A stretch of 64,000 nucleotides of DNA, taken from positions 30,427,326 to 30,491,325 of the forward strand of contig OZ026844.1 of the NCBI GenBank assembly GCA_964023205.1. The letters are read 5' to 3'. Positions within the stretch are counted from its first letter, which is position 1. Every line of letters starts with the position of its first letter. Origin of the DNA: Lutraria lutraria. Taxonomy: Eukaryota > Mollusca > Bivalvia > Venerida > Mactridae. The translations under genes were made by a program, and so were the position numbers. This document shows positions 1 through 13,000 of this stretch, piece by piece. The notes beneath the pieces are model-generated. The model saw nothing but the letters and a program-made list of their open reading frames with translations. It was not told the DNA's origin and made no database searches.

Positions 1-819
1 CGATATAACTCTAATGATGTCACTTACAATTTCTGTGATAGTGTTAAAGTTTTTGAAACAGTAGTCAGTCAGTAATGCCTCTTTCATATAATTCTAGATG
101 TAAATGAATTATTGATTAGTTATAAATTGGTCAATTTTTCAGAGATGTGCCTCTCTCCGGTAATTCATTTGTTACCGTGGAGATTTATTCGTACATTTTT
201 ACTTTATCATATTTTGTAACATTTGAAATTTACATTAAGTCAAACTCAGGATAATGGTCACCTGTGAGTAAAGACCACCATGTGAACGATGTCCATTCTT
301 AAAGCTCACATTTATTGTTATGAAGGACCAAATATACCTCGAAATTTCTACACTGCAGGGGTGACAATATTTCAGATGGATATATCCAGAAATTATCTGT
401 CCTGAAAGAGCTATGGTTTCTGAGCAAAATAAAAGTTATTTGATAAAAATATCTCAAGAAATGGCAAAGTTATGTTCTATTTAATCTGCTCTGAAGGATT
501 TTAAAAACTTCTTATTTGGCAGAAACGGTCGGCCGCATATTATTTTCAGGATTTTTAATTTGGCTCTATTGACACCCCTGATACTGTTTATAAATACAGG
601 TCAAGTATCTTCGGCCTTGCTCATAAAGTTTGACTTCGTGTCTATCACATTACAATCATGAATATTTAATTGCTTCATTGTCGTCTAGCTGGTATATTGG
701 TGCAATTACACTGAACAAAAGTAACTTGTTGTATAACAGCAGTATACTTTAAGTAACATCTGTATGATAAGTTAATTACTTATGGTGATAATGATTTACT
801 CTTCCCATCTGTTTTTGTG

Positions 820-1385
820 CAATTTATTAAACTGTCAAAGCTGTTAAATTTCACGGTCATTGCTTGCATTTATTTTTAGCTTCGACGAGGTTTGATTGTA
901 ACTTTCGTAAGTTATACGATAATTTTCGTTATACCGGTTGTTGAATGTACATGTATTTAAAGATGCGCAACATAAAATTATATAAACACGTGGAATGGAA
1001 CATTCCCTACAGGTATAGTTTGACCATGTATTTTGTGCGTGTGACAAAATTTTTCCGAATAATTCACTACGTCAAATAGGGCTTTATGGTTATTCGGAAC
1101 AAATATAACTGAAACACATTGATAAGATGAATTTATCATGCTCGTGTACCATATATACTCAGTTGATTTAGTGTATTCTTCCGTCATGGCTCAAAACCCA
1201 TGGTCGATTTAGTGTATTCTTCCATCATGGCTCAAAACCCATGGTCAATTTAGTGTATTCTTCCATCATGGCTCAAAACACATGGTCAAGGTATAAAATA
1301 AACCTGAATATCGACTGTGGTACTAAGCTAAGCATTCAGCGACTGTAATTATTCAGCTTTGGCAAGTTAATTAAATCGCACTATA
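820..1385. repeat. TIR element with internal tandem repeat
   Basis: The left end (tttattaaactgtcaaagct at about 827) reappears inverted at the right end (agctttggcaagttaattaaa at about 1355), so the two ends form imperfect terminal inverted repeats. The subterminal block containing 'gcttgcatttatttttagcttcgacgag' recurs in inverted order at 53213-53470, showing a dispersed family. No coding capacity is visible, so it is non-autonomous. Confidence 0.6.
1165..1287. repeat. 41-bp tandem repeat, three copies
   Basis: Three consecutive 41-bp units (1165-1205, 1206-1246, 1247-1287), each beginning ga/aatttagtgtattcttcc and ending catggtc, differing by only one to three bases. They lie inside the TIR element above. 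Confidence 0.9.
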
Positions 1386-2563
1386 AATAAATAAATTAGA
1401 TTTGCTACATTAGTTGTTGTGGAGTCATGTGACTCTTTAGGCTCATAATTGTCTTCATTTTATTTAATCTGTTATTTGCATGCATTTGTTAATAAGTTGT
1501 AATTATGTACTAACTTTTTTTTGTTTTGATTAAGTTTAAAAAAAATCTTTTTTGTTGAAGTATGGTAAATTGCTGTCAGGCATTGTAATTACATTTAATT
1601 ACATTAATTTTATTACCAGTTGTTACCTCCATGGTTGAATGATCATGGTTTCTGACTAGTAACTACTCCGGCATTTCCATAACTGAGAAATACGCCTCGT
1701 GCATAAGTGTAGGGTTACAAATTTTGGTTAAGCGGTTTCTGGTCATTACTTTTTCAACATGAGGTACTCATTTATAAGAATCATTCTCATAATTACAGAC
1801 TTTCAAACGTGTTTATGGTTCGCGCTTGATAAAATGGGCCTCAAGTCCCCATTGAAAGAGAAACAGGTTGTTTCCATCCTTGTCATCCCAGGGCCACAAT
1901 AGAAAGTAGCCTGTGAACAACAGCAACAACAAAATGGCGCCCTGCCTATTATGTCCGAGTTACTTTTCTTTAGACAAATGCAGAGTACCGGTAGATCCAA
2001 TTTATTGTACTAGCCCCTCACCACTGTGAGTTTGAATCCGAGAAAGAATGGTCACATGAAGGATGGAAGCTGCCCAACTGGCTAACACTGGGTTGATTGT
2101 TTTACTTAGATGTACATCTAGGTTCTTCCTTTTCTGTTAATGTTGAAAAATCGTCAAATGACCCTGGCTGTAAGTGTGACGTTTGTACCCCAGGGAGAAA
2201 TAAATTAGTGGATTTATTGAATAAACTTGTTACTTATTATTGTGTTACGGTTGATTTATTTCATGCAACTGAAATAAGTACATGTACATAAATTTTTTTC
2301 GTCATTTTTTTTATGAAAGAAAAAACATATTAGACCAATATTTAACTACCTTACATGTGATTTTTTCATTCCTTTTATTTATATACATTTCTTTCATGCA
2401 ACGATATCATAATTAATTTTAGTGTTGAAAATCTGTGTATCGTCATGGTTACATCAAGCAAAGTAATAACTAGTATGGTATACATGTTGTTCTTAATTAG
2501 ATTTATCTTCTTAATAAATGAACTGTATCAGTTTTTCTGTTATTGTACATGTATTATACATAC

Positions 2564-2745
2564 AGTAAAACCTCTGTAGAGTAACACCCTGTTGGAGCTG
2601 CAAATATTGTCCGTTGTTTAGAGGTTGTTGCTCTACCGAGGTTAAATTTACAGTAAATATCAGCTTAGGGAGATTTAGAAGGTGTTGTTATAGAGAGGTT
2701 GTTGCTCAACAGAGGGCCCTTCTGGAGAGGTTGTACTGTACAGTC
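2564..2745. repeat. Family A miniature element
   Basis: Begins acagtaaaacctctgtagag and ends ctggagaggttgtactgt: inverted ends with a family core of 'gaggttgttgctct'. Other members lie at 15459-15640, 33525-34045, 38765-38945, 41090-41565, 48535-48712, 51258-51432, 62190-62370 and 62762-62985. No ORF; probably a TA-flanked, transposase-dependent miniature element. Confidence 0.7.
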
Positions 2746-2925
2746 AAACCTGTGTTAGCAGTCACCTCCAAATAAAGGCCACTCTGTGAATAAAGGCCAG
2801 TCTTCTTAAAAACTGTAATTGATAACACAGAACAAAATGACCTCCAAATAAAGGTCACCTGTCAATTAAGGCCATATTTTGTCCTTTCCAAGGTGACCTT
2901 TGTTCACAGGTTTGACTATAACTCT
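2742..2925. repeat. Family B miniature element
   Basis: Begins acagtcaaacctgtgttagc and ends cacaggtttgactat, an inverted-end structure. The interior is built of degenerate 'aataaaggccacc' motifs. It directly abuts the preceding family A element. Related copies are at about 5893, 6470 (in a DCPS intron), 26371, 31267, 37848, 38268, 39890, 49556, 59910 and 62985. Confidence 0.7.
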
Positions 2926-4310
2926 CTATATATTTATCCAAGATATTATCCTGTATTTGATAAATACTGAATAATAAAACTGAAATTGTGTTAAAGTCAT
3001 AAAGATTTCTAATAAGTCAATTTTATCATCTTTTTTTGAGAACACTCCATTGTTTTACTTAAAAACACCACACAAAATGTATGGTTCCGATGCAATACAG
3101 TTGTTGACTTAGATTAGTTTTGTATGTTTCAAGCAATTCTCTGTGTGACAATAAAATACACATACATTATATTGTAGTAGGAGTGTTCTTTTTTATCATG
3201 TATCTATATGTCTCTATTTCTTCTAAATTCAAAGAGCATATTTACACAATTCTATATGCTTAGAAGATAGAGGAATGTTCCCTGGTCTATTGATATGGAT
3301 TAAGCATAAATAAGCATTTTTTACCTTGTGTCACATGTGACTCCAAAGTATTACTGCTAGAGCCATGAAACTATCTAAGAATAATTGTCAGTATATGCAC
3401 TTATGCAACTGGGTATTTTGATACAAACTTATTGAAAATCAGCCGAGTTATTGCACCTGATTATTTTGGACTTTAATATACATAGTGTACCTCCAATACT
3501 CTGTAACTATAAATACAATGTATTACAGGTAAATATGTCACTTTCAAACTAGATTTCATTTCACCTCTTTCTACAATAAGTTCAAAGTAGATTCAGACAC
3601 TGCTAAATGATGTGAGTGCACTTTATTTTATTTCAAAGTTATCATTTTTCCAATGTTTGCAGAATCTAATATAATAATTTGCAATCTGGATTTTATAACT
3701 CAAATTTCCCACCTTTATATTACTGAGGAGTCAGACTGCATCTTGGTAAGCATATTCGTCCACGGAAGCCAAGTTTGACTGCAGATGGTTTATCTCTTCC
3801 AAAAAATGGTGCCACCACCAAAATTGCTGGTCCATCATGTTATACTTATGCTTAAGTATGTTGTCTTATCAATGAAAGCACAGCAATTTTGTTAAAGTTT
3901 TGTGGCACCAACACACTTGGTTGTCCCGTGGGTATATATGTTAGAATTGTCTGGTCGCTGTTTGTCCACATTTTATGACAAGATGATTTATACTGAAGGG
4001 ACACCTTGCCGCCTGCTTCATAACATCTAAAATGCAGAGGTTTTGAATGGTTTGCCACATACTGTGTTTATGCATAGTTCAATCCATTTGCGAATATCAT
4101 ATATACTAGTAACCCTCAGGTTTGAAGGGAGTCTGGTGGTAGATGAAGCAATGCTGATAGTCTTTCTACATCATTACGCCTAAGCAAATCAACAATGCAC
4201 CCAAATTTAGCATCAATATCCTCGTGTGTAAGCCCAACAGGGAGAAAAGACAGATGAACCTAAATAAATAGAAAATAACATGTTCTTTGAATATTTATTC
4301 AAATATGAAA

Positions 4311-4522
4311 TACTGTGGAATCATTAATTTTCGTTGGGGATTTAATTTCGTGGATTTAGTGGGTCGGCTCAACCACGAAATCAAAACCCCTTGAATTTAA
4401 ATGCAGAGGTAAGGCATTTCTTTTCAAAAATCAAAATCCACAAATTTATGTCCCTACGAAATAGCCATTTTAGTAAAAACCATGAAAATTGAGCCCAACG
4501 AAAATAAATGAAAATACAGTAG
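4311..4522. repeat. TIR miniature element (tactgtggaatcatt ends)
   Basis: Starts tactgtggaatcattaattt followed by cgttgggg, and ends with the approximate reverse complement (cccaacgaaaataaatg then aaaatacagta). A second copy in opposite orientation lies at 61156-61287 in an HDAC6 intron. Non-coding. Confidence 0.65.
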
Positions 4523-5942
4523 TAATAATGGTTAAGATAAATCAAAGGTACAAAAGAAGCGGACACCATAAATTGCAACTAAAATTTCATGGCTTCACAT
4601 TGACAGCAATATACTAGTACCGGTACATTTCTTTGCAGTTTAAATGTTGAATGATAAATCTTGCATCATACATGTAGTTAGGAATGGAAAAAGGAGATAC
4701 TAGTTTATGCACATTTAGTTTTGTAATTATCCCAGTTTGAGTAATTAATTCAAGGAAATACCATAATAAATATAAGATATGCCTAATGCTGCTCATAGTT
4801 TAATCTAATAGTTTTATTGTAAATACAGGAAAATCGCTATCAGTGACATATACATGTATTATAAACACATATACCAAAGCATCATTAAACTAGATCTTCA
4901 TTGACGGGTGATATTTTACATATCTGATAGTTATCAAAACATTCTAATCAGGCAAAACCAATTCTCAAACATATTTATGACTCTGAATCAGAAAACTAGC
5001 TTTAATAACTCAACTATTCAATATCTTGAACTGTTCCATGGTGCAGTGGATAGTGCATCCGACTGTCACAAAGTCGACCCTGGTTATATCCCAGTTATGA
5101 CATGGGCTTCCATGTTCTCTTTTAAATCAGATTCATTATTTTTTGGGGAAGTCAAAAACATTTTTTTTTATTTGTTATGACAAACTAAGCCAAAAAAGAA
5201 AGTATACACTAAGTATCTATCATTTTTAACAAAGGAAGTGTACATATGAATTTCTTATTTTAATTGAAATAAAGAACAATGAACAATATTTTTTGATGTC
5301 TTGTAAAATTTTGGCTGATTATTGATAGAAACCTAGGTTAACATATACAGGTACTCTGACAACTATATATAGATTACTTCTTGGCCATTTTGGCAAATTA
5401 TTTATTGTAATGCAATTACTCAAAAAAATAAAAGTGGATACTTTCTTTTTTTATTCAGTATACAATGTACATGTATGTGGCCAGTATTTTTACATTGCTA
5501 TGTTTTATAATGTACCATGTAAAGTTTTATAATAATGTCTTTGAAAATGGTCAATATACTAGGCTTTGAACAAATGTTCTGTTTTAAAAAAGGGGAATAA
5601 TTAAAGATTGTTTCTTATTTTTCGAGCGTTTATGCAGTATAAACGCTCAGGCAGGACTTTGAAAATTCCATGAAGCGCACTAGCTTATTATTCCTTTGGC
5701 CATTGACAAATTAAAGGGATTAAAATTATGATTTCTGGTAGAATAAACACACACATGTCATCAATTTTGTAATTTTAATACAAAATGTACTACACATTTT
5801 AAAAATATAGAAAGCTAAAGAGAAGAAAAATGTAACAATGATGCTTTGCTTGAGCATTAACTACACATCATATCTATACACAATACAAAATACAGTCAAC
5901 CCTGTGTACAGAGGCCATCTTAGGGAAAGACAAAGTGTAGCC

Positions 5943-5948
5943 TTTATT
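5943..5948 (-). other. Candidate DCPS polyadenylation signal
   Basis: AATAAA on the minus strand about 150 nt after the DCPS stop codon. It overlaps a family B repeat, whose units often carry AATAAA, so the repeat may have supplied the signal. Other AATAAA-like hexamers occur nearby in this AT-rich sequence. Confidence 0.35.
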
Positions 5949-6101
5949 TACAGGTGGTCTATTCAAAGGCAATTTTGTTCTAAATAAGCAATAACGGTTT
6001 TCAATAAAAAAGTAAAAAAAAAAAGAAATAAAACATGTCTGAAGTTTTTTTATATATCGAACACCTATAGTCCCTGACACAGCAAAACATTGCCCCTAAT
6101 T

Positions 6102-8584
6102 CTAGCCCTTGCTAAGATTGTCTGAGGCCTCCTCATCAAGATAACCAAACTCCTTAAATTTAAGAAACAAGTCTTCTGTCTCCCTGGCAACAAATGTAAG
6201 AGTCTTCTTCTCATAATAATCTCCCATCATTTCTATATTATCTATAACGTCAGTCAACAGATGTGCTCGATCCGCGCCGAAACCTGGAGCTTCAAGTTTG
6301 ATGTTGGTAAAGTGTACATGGAAATGGTAGTATGATGGTTGATAGTGAATGTAGGCATGTAACTTCCAGGATGGAACATCGTACTTCTCCAATATGGCTT
6401 TCTGAAGAAAAAAACCCACAAGATTGACACAACTGTTGATCTGATAACAAAAATGTGTTCAACTAGTACAGTCATATCTGTGAACAAAGTGCCACCCTAG
6501 GGAAAGACAAAATATGGCATTTATTAACAGGTGGCCTTTATTCAGAGGTGCCTGCTTACACAGGTTTGATGCTTAGTTATTTCGTCTGGGTAACCCTTAA
6601 CGTGGCATACAGAGATAGCCAATATGAATTGTTCAACAAGTGTGATAAGCTTGTTCACTTAAAAATGTTAATGGTCATTTTCAACAGTCAAAACTAAATG
6701 CATATAGAGGACAAATGGAAAACAGTCAAACTAACTATCATAAATGCATTAAACTGCAATTCAGGCCCATGTGCAGTAAGCTAAAAAATTAGACAGTGTA
6801 TCTGCAGAATTATTTTCCTTATTTTGTCAATTACCATCAAGCTTAAATACTATGTGCAAACGACTATTCTGGGGATATGTATGTGTTGTCTCGTTATTTT
6901 CCCCTATTTTCCACCAAGTTGCTATTTCCCCCTTCCCAAGGCCCCCCCCCCCCCACTTTTCCCTAAAGGTGAAAAAAAAACACTTGTTAGAACTGAAATT
7001 TTCAATACCTTTCCCTGATTTAGTATGTTCTTCAATAATGGTAGTTTGCTAGTATTGAGATCTCTTAGTGATTTGATTCCATGTTTGTGTGATATTGCAA
7101 CAAGATACAAGGCTGCTGCATCCTTTCTGTCCCATTTCATATCAGGTAGAAGTATAAACCCTGTATCAGGATCGCTATCTTCAAACACAATTCTATCAGC
7201 TTCCTGTTTCTTTTCAAGGATATTGTACACCCACTGAAAAATAGAATACATACTGGTATACATAATTTATACAGATTAACGCTTTTACATCAAGGGGTAT
7301 GGGAATTCTATTTTTTTATGCCAAAGTAAATGAAATAATTCTGCTTTTTTTGTCTCCTAGAAATTCTTATCCTCAAATATTCTAAATGCTAATAAAAGCT
7401 TGTCATCTACAAAATAACTTGACAAAATTTCACTGACCAGGCAACCATCAAAACAACATATTTTAAGACATGTTACAATAGATCATATATATACAGTAGT
7501 TTTTTAAATATAAGAACACTGACTGCCTATCTCACCTGTACACTTAACTGTTTACTTTCCAACAAAGGTAATGTAACCTTCTTGTACAGATCTGAAGTTT
7601 CATGTATAATATATCTCATCTGATCTGTATACTTCTGTATATGTTTCTCAGTAGCCGGGTGAATCACGACTGCTTTGACAGCTGCAAAAATAACAAGATA
7701 TATAATGACTACTGAAATTGAAAAATAGTAATAATCATATGCAATTTATTTAAATGCTCACAATTACAGTTAAATAGTAAAGTGACCTAGCAAGCTATCA
7801 ATGCCCCATTAATAATCAGTTGAGGTTAAGGATGGAGAGGTTGTTGCCCCTAGTGTAACATAATCTTGGCTTGGCTATTCATGAAAGACAAATCAAATAT
7901 AGGATGTATTGCTCACTAGTATTTTATTCTGACAAGTTTTATTAAAGACAAGGTATCAACATGCACTCTCATTGCTAGACATTTACATGAAAAAAAGACC
8001 TGATTTTGCATTTTAAAAACGAAAGTAAATTATTTAATATTCCTGAAGCCCACTGTAGATTAACTTAAAAACAATATTTTGATGAATGTGACTGCTGGTC
8101 TTTTGAACATAGGGAATAATGTTAGTTCAATGACAGCAAGTCGTCAGTGTGAGACTTGAAAGGCGTGCATAAATTGGCTTTTTAGTTGAACAAGGTATAC
8201 AAATCACTCCATTGTTTTCAATTCAAGCATTATAATTTCGAAATATTGACGTCACTTACCATTTTCTGTTGGAGGAAGATATGCTTCGTACGTGCCATAA
8301 ATATCATTCTTCAGAGTATTTTTCAAACAAGTTTCTTCCGACAAGTATCTATTCATGTGTTGAACATCAAAAGGCAATTTCTCAAGCAGGACCACGGCGT
8401 TTTCTCCGTTCAGTTTTCCATGAACTGTCGCGGTTTTACTTCTCGCATTTTCTGAAATTATTTTCTCTACTTCAAAACCTTTAAAATGGTGTAAAACACT
8501 TGGAGAGACATCGGACTGACTGGTGTCTGTGTCCAGTTTTTGTTTCTTAATTGGAACCTCAACTGCTTCCATTTTCCCGGACAT
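6102..8584 (-). CDS. DCPS: m7GpppX diphosphatase (scavenger decapping enzyme)
   Basis: Scavenger decapping enzyme that hydrolyses the m7GpppN cap left after 3'-to-5' mRNA decay. Four exons on the minus strand: 8584-8260, 7681-7536, 7233-7009 and 6401-6102, all with GT..AG borders and matching phases, giving 331 codons; vertebrate DCPS is about 340. The start is the ATG at 8584 (MSGKMEAV); the upstream in-frame codon is only TTG. The N-terminal dimerisation and cap-lid domain is in exon 1, exon 2 has [13 protein letters not shown], exon 3 has [18 protein letters not shown], and exon 4 carries the histidine-triad motif [13 protein letters not shown], with HFHVH at residues 258-262 and the expected nucleophile His at about 260. 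DCPS-type signatures run along the full length. CFAP20DC lies head to head, 1.5 kb away. The gene looks intact. Confidence 0.93.
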
Positions 8585-10090
8585 TTTCAATTCGGAGAGT
8601 TGACAAGGGACGTAACTCAAATTATTGATCGGCGTCGTAATCGCAGTTGCTTCCCTTAGACTATAAAATCACGCGTAACATTCGACGAGGCCATTCTGTT
8701 TATAAGTATATAATTATAGGTCACTGCATGAAACGTGTGGGTCAAACTTCTGTTCTGTTAAAGCATCATTATTTAGTAATTAATTCATTTGAATGTCTTC
8801 AGAACATTTAAATGATATACAACACAGGTTTAAATATACACATTGTCTAAATAAATAAATATCACAATTCTGTTCAAAACGTTGTATATGAAAAGTTCTA
8901 CTTACATTGTTCAATATTAAACAATATATAATATAGTTGAAGCGAGAGAATACAGTTCTGTAAGATGTAAATTGATTTTTGCTGAATGGTAAACACGTCT
9001 ATGCGGCTTGAAATCCAACGTGGGAAAAGGATCGCGTGAGTCGACCCTATTTCCTCGAAAATCTTACATCATAAGCCGGTTCAAGAGTATCATATAGTGT
9101 CAATCAGAGTTCAGTCTGGAAGATTCGTGAGGTTATTGTTTATGTTAGCACTGCTTATACATTATTGAACAGCTATTATACTACACTTTTATTTCTTACA
9201 GATGTTAATTTTAAGTCTTAATGCTATATATTGTATACATGTATTTAGATTCGATCGGCACAATATTACATTTTGACCAAAAAAATCACCTTACACTATA
9301 TAAATAATTATATGTATAGTGTCAGGTGATTTTTTGGTCAAAATTTATGTGCCGAATCCCTTTGGCTAGAGGGGGCATCTTCTTCCATTTATAGTTACTT
9401 CGATAAAAAAACATGGATTTCTTATTAAATACTATACATTATTCTAATATTTATTCAATTAATGTTACCACAGCTAGGCCACCCGCGTGTGAAGGCACCC
9501 CACAGACCCTCTACTGCCAAAGCATTCTTTTTACGCTCTGAAACACTGTTAAATATTAAAATTAAATATTAAACTATGACGGTGTTAAATTGTTTCTGAT
9601 GATTTCAAAGTAAACCAATCCAGTACCTGGGAAATTTTCTTCAATATTGATTTGTAACGATGAATCTATATGTCTTGCATATTCAAATTAGGCAATTCTA
9701 CAAACACACCATGATGTGGGTGAACATTTAAAGATTGATAACGAAACGTTTGCGACTGGCTCGTCAGGATAATCTAACACGGGTTGTCCCTGATACGGAC
9801 ATTTAGTATCTACCTCTTTTTGATTGGTCATTTCCATTGTGCAATCAAATGATAAACAAATATGGCTGACATGTGCAATTTTTTTGTGTGTCCGTAAACA
9901 AAATTCCATATTTTTATCGTTTTTCACAACTAAGAGACTCAAATAAGCGATGTCAATCAGCGACGCGAAGCAGATTTCTGACTAAAATCATAAACAAAAT
10001 GCTTCCAGTTTCTTTCGATAATTATGAAAGAAAGAGATTGCAAATAATTGGGTAAACTGGAAAATATTGCTGAAGTCAGATTTTCAAATC
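8585..10090. promoter_or_regulatory. Divergent intergenic region between DCPS and CFAP20DC
   Basis: About 1.5 kb separate the two start codons, so both promoters and 5' UTRs should lie here. I see no clear TATA or initiator and cannot place a start site. The region contains the hairpin at 9248-9357 and otherwise unique AT-rich sequence. The short ORFs on both strands at 9.7-10.05 kb have no recognisable similarity. Confidence 0.4.
9248..9357. repeat. Hairpin-forming palindrome
   Basis: Two arms of about 50 nt, the left running from gattcgatcggcac to caccttacactata and the right from tatagtgtcaggtg to gtgccgaatc, pair with a few mismatches around an AT-rich loop (taaataattatatg). It resembles a foldback miniature element or a structured transcript. 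Confidence 0.8.
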
Positions 10091-13000
10091 ATGTTTAAGG
10101 ACAAATATCAGGTAGGTCCGAACTTCTGTTTATCTGCATATATGAATATAAAAATGAATGCTTCTTTTTTGCAGGTGATTCATTCAGTTGAGCGACTTTT
10201 GTGCAGGTGATTAATCTTAAGTGGCCACCCCTACTACTAATTCAGTAATTGCTCATAATTTACTGTACAGTGTAGATGCATGATCAGATCTCTTGGAGAT
10301 GATGTTTGTATTTATCTCCCAATAATAGACATGTGATTATGTTAGCAGCAGGGCCCTCATTTGACGTTTTTGGGGGTCGAAATTCGTACCGAAATGTACC
10401 AAGATTTAAATTTGTGACAGTGATGATGATTGTGTTTTTCATGACACATGTAATGGATACATGTACTACAGCTACATGTTTGTTTTTTAAATTATCAATC
10501 CATATTTTTGTGATCATCAATATTATTATTATTATATAATTATATTATTTTCAGGGTGGTCCATATTTTGAGATTTTTTCTCCTCAACAGAAAGAATCAG
10601 CATCTCTGTGGAAAATTTCAGGATCTGTTTCCAAGGTTTGTGTATTTTCACAAATTTATACATGTGTACACAGTCATAGTCTCGTACAATCAAGATATTT
10701 TAGAATTTGTTTTATTGATTTCTGTTATTTGGATTAACACACTCATTGGCCAGTCATGTTTTAAAGTTGAGCAAAGCCTATTTTTTTGGCTTCAGATCTT
10801 TAATGAAGAAAAGTTGTTTTACTGTTTATCAGAGTGCTCACTAGACTTCATAAGTTGAACATCAAAATGACCCTTAGATGAAAAAAAATTAATGAAAGAG
10901 TCAATAAAATTTCCTATTAATGTAGTAGTAAATTTTACCTGTCGGTTCCAATTCTCAAGAGTCAGAAATTTTATTTTGCCAATTCTAATAGTCAAAATGG
11001 CATTTTAAGGGTCATAGGAGAGCCCTGGTTTATGTTTATTAAGGTTTAATAATTTGAAAATGACATTCATTTGATGATATTTTAAGTGTTTATTTTAACC
11101 AAGGACTTATATACATACATGGATTCGCAACTGCTAAAAATAGATCAAACGATATCGTTCGGCTATCCCACAATGCATTGCTATATACTCGGCAATGTTC
11201 GACAGCTGTATTTGGGTGTTTACGAATTTGATTATACTAATAAAACTCTGGCAATTGGGCACGGGAAATTGGTAAAGGATGCAACAAATTCCTTAAAGAT
11301 ATTTAGATACATTTATAATCCACAAAGTCTAAGTATAAGCATCGAAAAAGGCATCAGTCGAACATTTTAAATTCCAAGATGGCGGACATCTATTATAATC
11401 CTTTCGTCTCCGAGATTAAACATTCGGAATACCACGGCTATTTTCGCTGTTATTATCATTCGGATACCACGGATCTTTTCGTATTTTCGCTTTTGTAAAC
11501 AATAGCTTGTATTCCCGTTGATTCACGTCTTATTATCGCGGGATTTGATTACTTTAAACTGTTAAATACGGAAGTTGCGAATCCATGTATGTATATAAGT
11601 CCTTGTTTTAACACAGAATAGATTTTTTTCTAGTTACAACTAGCTGAACTGAATAAGTTGAAATTTATTTTGTAAACTGACATTTTTTAGAACTATGACA
11701 AGGAGATTAAGAGTTTCTCCTACAGTCTTGATGGACCAACTGCTACAACAAAGATGCAGCTTCCTAAAGATGCCAGGGGCTCATGTAAGTATAGTTCTCT
11801 TCACTCTTAATAATAGTCTTATACAAGAAGTGGACCTGTTTTCTTGTATATGAGAAACTGGCATGAATTTGTATTTAGTTGCCATTTCAATGTTTTTTAA
11901 TTGTTGTCACTATCAGTTTTAGAAATGTAACAAAATTAATTATTTGGTTTGGTATTTGACCGTATTTTGCTGATATACAAGTTTATAGTAATATTTTTGT
12001 ATGAAATTTCATCATAAGCTGAAACTTTAGAGTTATCAAAATAGTAATGTTTTAATAAAAAAGAATCATAAATGACTTATATGATTTTTATTTCAAATAT
12101 TTTCAGTGCATTTAACTCAGCGATATCTGATTGTACAGCTAACATTGAAGAAAGGTCTAGACTTCAGTATGGAGTTAGGGTAAGGTGTCAAGTAATAGTC
12201 ATTCAAGCTTTTTAGTGCTTTATTAATCATTTCTACCAGTATCTTAATGTTCCTATGCATGACTTTGGTGTCCTAAATTTTTCTTACAAATATTCAAATT
12301 TCTGAAGGAGCCATTTTGCTTGATGTTAGAGTTATGTTTTGACATTTTACTCTATATTACTCTTGTTGTGTATTTTGCTAGTTACAGAATTTATGGGAGA
12401 TGAAACTTGTGTGTTTAACTCCCATGTGAATCGTTAGTTTGTTCTACTTTATCTTGCAGATTGGCGGACATGAAGAACAGTAAAAGACGTCTCATGTTGT
12501 CGACAGCACAAAAGGACATACATATTACACCTCTACATGCTAAGGTCCCCTTAAAAATTGTCAGGACTGGAATTGTAAGATTATTTCTATTAATTTCTCT
12601 TTTATGCCGATTTATCTAAATGACTATAGTAGTATCTGTTTTGAATTCTTTAAAAATAGAATAAAAAAAATTTGATATTTATCTTTTATGAGTCTTCAAG
12701 TTATAAATGTTATTTCTGAAATTCTCCTATCACCATGTACCAGATTTAAAAAAAATATTTTTATGATACCTGTTCAAAGTTTTGGTGATTTTAATATTTA
12801 AAGTCATGATATTTTAGTCCTTTGTCGAAATTACTAACAATTTTGTTATAGTTAAAGTTGCTGTATCAAATTCTGAGAAACAGTGCAGATAATGGCTTGG
12901 ATTGAATTATTTTATTGAGACTTAATACTTTTTTTTAAAAATACGTTGTGATGTTCAATGATATTTTGTCACTCTTTTACTGTACTTATTGTCAACTTTA

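Larger units (their letters stand above)
1..5942. other. Intergenic region, repeats only
   Basis: No open frame here is long, spliced or similar to a protein family I recognise, on either strand. The stretch holds a TIR element with an internal tandem repeat (about 820-1385), a family A and a family B repeat in direct contact (2564-2925), and a TIR miniature element (4311-4522). A segment at about 505-585 is also found at about 36860-36935, so it is another dispersed repeat. Short ORFs of 60-90 codons are what AT-rich noncoding DNA gives by chance. Confidence 0.6.

Noticed and set aside
6824..7052. Pro-rich plus-strand ORFs around a C tract
   Set aside because: They overlap a C-rich simple sequence in a DCPS intron and antisense of DCPS exon 3.
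8585..8620. Upstream start for DCPS
   Set aside because: It begins with TTG, which is not a normal nuclear start; ATG at 8584 fits family length.
11086..11370. 94-codon ORF starting at the left end of a TIR element
   Set aside because: Lies inside the 506-bp miniature element, shows no family similarity and is not preserved in the fragment at 36726.
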